Source: Firmicutes bacterium UBA5227 (lineage in GTDB: Bacteria > Bacillota > Clostridia > Tissierellales > Sedimentibacteraceae). From it: a stretch of 44,468 nt of DNA. The translations under genes and the position numbers were made by a program. The notes under the pieces are model-generated. The model did not search any database, had not been told where the DNA came from, and saw only the letters and a program-made list of their open reading frames with translations. How positions within the stretch are numbered: position 1 is the stretch's first letter; the number at the start of each line of letters is the position of its first letter. Shown here piece by piece: positions 42,784-44,468 of the stretch. The DNA lies in contig DHUT01000044.1 of NCBI GenBank assembly GCA_002409285.1, positions 19,503 to 63,970 on the forward strand, read 5' to 3'.

Positions 42784-43483
42784 TCCTAAAAACCTCCTTA
42801 TAAATTCCCTCCACAGACATTCCATGTGCAGTTCTGAGTTCTTCCGAATCTCCAAAAAGCTCTATTTTGCCATCTTTTAGAAATATGACAGAATCAAGGA
42901 TTTTTTCTATTTCACTGACTAAATGGGTTGATATTATCATTGTTTTGTTTTCATTGCAAGATCTGGTTATTAAATCCATTATTGTGTCCCTTGACAATAC
43001 ATCAACTCCATTCAGAGGTTCATCCAGCATATATAGTTCAACATCTCTTGAAAGTGCAAGAGCAACTTTCAACTTTCCGATTAATCCGGAGGATAATTTT
43101 GATATTCTGAATTCTGTATCAACATTTATTTCTTTCAACAAAGCATAAGCATTTTCCTGCTTAAAATCAGCATACATATCTGAATAAAACTTTACTGCAT
43201 CACTTACCTTAAAGGAATCGTACAAAAAGTTTTCCGTAGGCATATATGAGATATTTCCTTTTGTTTTGTATGACAGAGGCTCATTTTCTAAGTAGGCTTC
43301 GCCGGATGTTTGCTTATGCAGTCCCGCAATTACCTTCATCAATGTTGTCTTCCCGCTTCCGTTAGGACCAAGGAGCCCGTAAATTCTCCCCTTTTCAAGG
43401 GTCAGGCTAACATTATCCAAGGCTGTCTTGTTATAGTATTTTTTGTTCAAATGTTCTAACCTTAATAATTCCAACTTATTCAT
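42776..43483 (-). CDS. ABC transporter ATPase (YtrB-like)
   Basis: 235 aa. Walker A GPNGSGKTT (about 39-47), Walker B LYMLDEPLNGVD and the H-loop IISTHLVSE are present. The signature is LSSGLIGK rather than LSGGQ, which is common in ABC-2 exporter ATPases. It overlaps the permease gene (8 bases) and the regulator gene (8 bases), so the three are tightly coupled in translation. Confidence 0.92.
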   Translation of the reverse strand: MNKLELLRLEHLNKKYYNKTALDNVSLTLEKGRIYGLLGPNGSGKTTLMKVIAGLHKQTSGEAYLENEPLSYKTKGNISYMPTENFLYDSFKVSDAVKFYSDMYADFKQENAYALLKEINVDTEFRISKLSSGLIGKLKVALALSRDVELYMLDEPLNGVDVLSRDTIMDLITRSCNENKTMIISTHLVSEIEKILDSVIFLKDGKIELFGDSEELRTAHGMSVEGIYKEVFRNV

Positions 43484-43847
43484 TCCCTTCCTTATAATTA
43501 TTTTCCATTTCTATAAATCTAATCATGTCTTCCTTTGTGTATCCTATTTGCATCATACCTTTTATGAAAGTATCTATTTGCTTTCTGGCCATTTCATATC
43601 TTAGCCGGTCGATTCTTTCCGATGTCTCTGTAATAAAAGTTCCAAGACCTCTTCGGGTAAACAGGATTTCTTCTGCTTCCATCTCCTTATAAACTCTCGC
43701 AACCGTATTAAAATTAATTCCCAGCCGGGCTGAAAAATCTCTTGAGGAAAGCATTCTTTCTCCGGGCTTAAGCTTTCCTGTTACTATGTCCTGTTTAATT
43801 TTTTCCATTACTTGTATATATATTGGGATATTATTGTTAAACTCCAT
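43476..43847 (-). CDS. GntR-family transcriptional regulator, YtrA subfamily
   Basis: 123 aa. The winged helix occupies residues 1-72 (IPIYIQVMEKIKQDIVTG, ERMLSSRDFSARLGINFNTVARVYKEME, RRGLGTFI), followed by only about 50 helical residues, which is the YtrA pattern without a large ligand domain. Such regulators usually repress their own operon with an ABC transporter and respond to wall-active antibiotics or envelope stress. The ATG has GAAGGTG upstream. A palindrome over its promoter is the likely binding site. Confidence 0.92.
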   Translation of the reverse strand: MEFNNNIPIYIQVMEKIKQDIVTGKLKPGERMLSSRDFSARLGINFNTVARVYKEMEAEEILFTRRGLGTFITETSERIDRLRYEMARKQIDTFIKGMMQIGYTKEDMIRFIEMENNYKEGNE

Positions 43848-43872
43848 ATTTCACCTTCGCTTGTAATCACCA

Positions 43873-43902
43873 ATTAGTATCATAGATAAATAGTATACTA
43901 AT
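43873..43902. promoter_or_regulatory. Candidate GntR/YtrA operator palindrome
   Basis: ATTAGTAT (43873-43880), 14 bases, ATACTAAT (43895-43902): perfect 8-bp half sites. They flank and touch the -10 element of the gntR promoter, so binding of the regulator here would block RNA polymerase. Confidence 0.55.
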
Positions 43903-43918
43903 ATATTAATTGTGTCAA
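43890..43918 (-). promoter_or_regulatory. Sigma-A promoter of the gntR-ABC-lipoprotein operon
   Basis: On the minus strand TTGACA (43913-43918), exactly 17 bases, TACTAT (43890-43895). It lies about 45 bases before the regulator's ATG and is embedded in the palindrome at 43873-43902. Confidence 0.8.
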
Positions 43919-43981
43919 TATATAAATTATTAACAAATCGAAACAAATTTATACGTGATATTTAGTATATCCAACCAATTC

Positions 43982-44010
43982 TTGACGAAATTATTCCTTT
44001 ATAGTAATAT
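43982..44010 (+). promoter_or_regulatory. Sigma-A promoter of the biotin-ligase-like gene
   Basis: TTGACG (43982-43987), exactly 17 bases, TAATAT (44005-44010). Transcription would begin at about 44017, only a few bases before the first possible ATG at 44020, so the mRNA would have almost no leader. Confidence 0.75.
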
Positions 44011-44031
44011 ATTCAGGAAATGGGTGATAGA

Positions 44032-44468
44032 ATGTTTGACTTAAGCAAAATAAATGATTGTCTTAATACTAAGGTAACAGGCAGAACCATAATACAATAT
44101 GATACGTTAAATTCAACGTATTTAAAATCTAAAAATATATTTGGCACATGTCCTGACGGAGCAGTTATTTTAACCGAGAACCAAACAAAATGGAATGTCA
44201 GAATGGGTAAAGAATGGATATGTTGTCCTGATAAAAATATATATTTAAGTATAATTTTAAAGCCAAAAGCAAATAATCATTTAATATCAATATATGATGT
44301 TATAGGATGCTCTTCAATTTTCAGTGCTTTGAAAACCATGTACGGTACTGAACAGATTGAATGCAAAATTAAATGGCCAAATGATATTATTATAAATGGG
44401 AAGAAAGTTTCTTCGGTAGGCAGCAGCCTTGTGAACAAAAATAAAAAGGACATTGGAGTAATAATATC
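44032..44468 (+). CDS. Biotin--protein ligase-like protein (5' part, cut by window end)
   Basis: 145 codons are visible. The order of motifs matches the BirA/LplA catalytic domain: YDTLNST, ILTENQT, NIYLSIILKP, IKWPNDI (the KWPND motif) and GKKV with the active-site Lys. The biotinyl-AMP loop that normally reads GRGRxGRxW is WNVRMGKEW here, so two glycines and two arginines are changed, and the GIL after GKK is SVG. There is no N-terminal HTH, so it is not a BirA-type repressor. ATG 44032 is listed; an in-frame ATG at 44020 is possible and would be nearly leaderless. It could be a divergent ligase or a paralogue with another acyl substrate. Confidence 0.75.
   Translation, partial: MFDLSKINDCLNTKVTGRTIIQYDTLNSTYLKSKNIFGTCPDGAVILTENQTKWNVRMGKEWICCPDKNIYLSIILKPKANNHLISIYDVIGCSSIFSALKTMYGTEQIECKIKWPNDIIINGKKVSSVGSSLVNKNKKDIGVII

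Noticed and set aside
1..44468. CRISPR arrays, tRNA or rRNA genes, prophage or intact insertion sequences
   Set aside because: No regularly spaced repeats, cloverleaf sequences, transposase or phage-like proteins were seen on either strand.

Overview
The window looks like a chromosomal piece of a low-GC, anaerobic Gram-positive bacterium of the Clostridia/Tissierellia type. It is AT-rich, has strong GGAGG ribosome-binding sites, many TTGACA-N17-TATAAT promoters, a SAM-I riboswitch, a formate-tetrahydrofolate ligase, the Firmicutes glgB-glgC-glgD-glgA-glgP arrangement and a YtrA-type GntR/ABC module. The genus cannot be fixed from this sequence alone. No tRNA, rRNA, CRISPR array, intact mobile element or prophage gene was found.

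Region 1 (1-15.75 kb) is a catabolic island. It holds a fused family I CoA-transferase (minus strand, cut by the window edge), then a three-gene operon (cyclase-family hydrolase, metallo-beta-lactamase-fold hydrolase, beta-keto acid cleavage enzyme), then an AraC-type regulator on the minus strand. Divergent from the regulator is a ten-gene unit with its own promoter at 5412-5440 and terminator at 15721-15755: a complete Dpp/Opp-type ABC importer, a thiolase and four consecutive genes of the 3-hydroxyacyl-CoA dehydrogenase (3HCDH) fold. Only one of the four has the full catalytic set. Two are pseudoenzymes with the same His-to-Arg change, and the fourth resembles carnitine/gulonate 3-dehydrogenases. 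Read together, the genes suggest import of an unknown compound, hydrolysis or ring opening, oxidation of a 3-hydroxy acid to a 3-keto acid, cleavage with acetyl-CoA to acetoacetate plus a new acyl-CoA, then activation of acetoacetate and thiolysis. This is the best candidate for an undescribed system in the window.

Region 2 (15.8-23.1 kb) is housekeeping: fhs with a formate/nitrite-family channel gene (formate uptake and C1 activation), then on the minus strand a SEC-C protein with an EamA transporter, the mechanosensitive channel MscL, and a large secreted phosphodiester glycosidase family protein.

Region 3 (23.3-27.5 kb) has two related M20 amidohydrolases on either side of a polytopic membrane protein of a family I could not name. 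It looks like a scavenging module for an N-acyl amino acid or peptide.

Region 4 (27.5-41 kb) has metK under a SAM-I riboswitch, followed by malQ. Facing them is the glycogen operon glgB-glgC-glgD-glgA-glgP with a cytoplasmic GH13 amylase. Together these cover glycogen synthesis, branching, phosphorolysis and maltodextrin recycling. A small orphan ORF and a strong stem-loop lie where the two directions meet.

Region 5 (41-44.5 kb) is a GntR(YtrA)-ATPase-permease-lipoprotein operon with a palindrome over its promoter. Divergent from it is the 5' part of a biotin-protein-ligase-like gene whose biotin-binding loop is altered.
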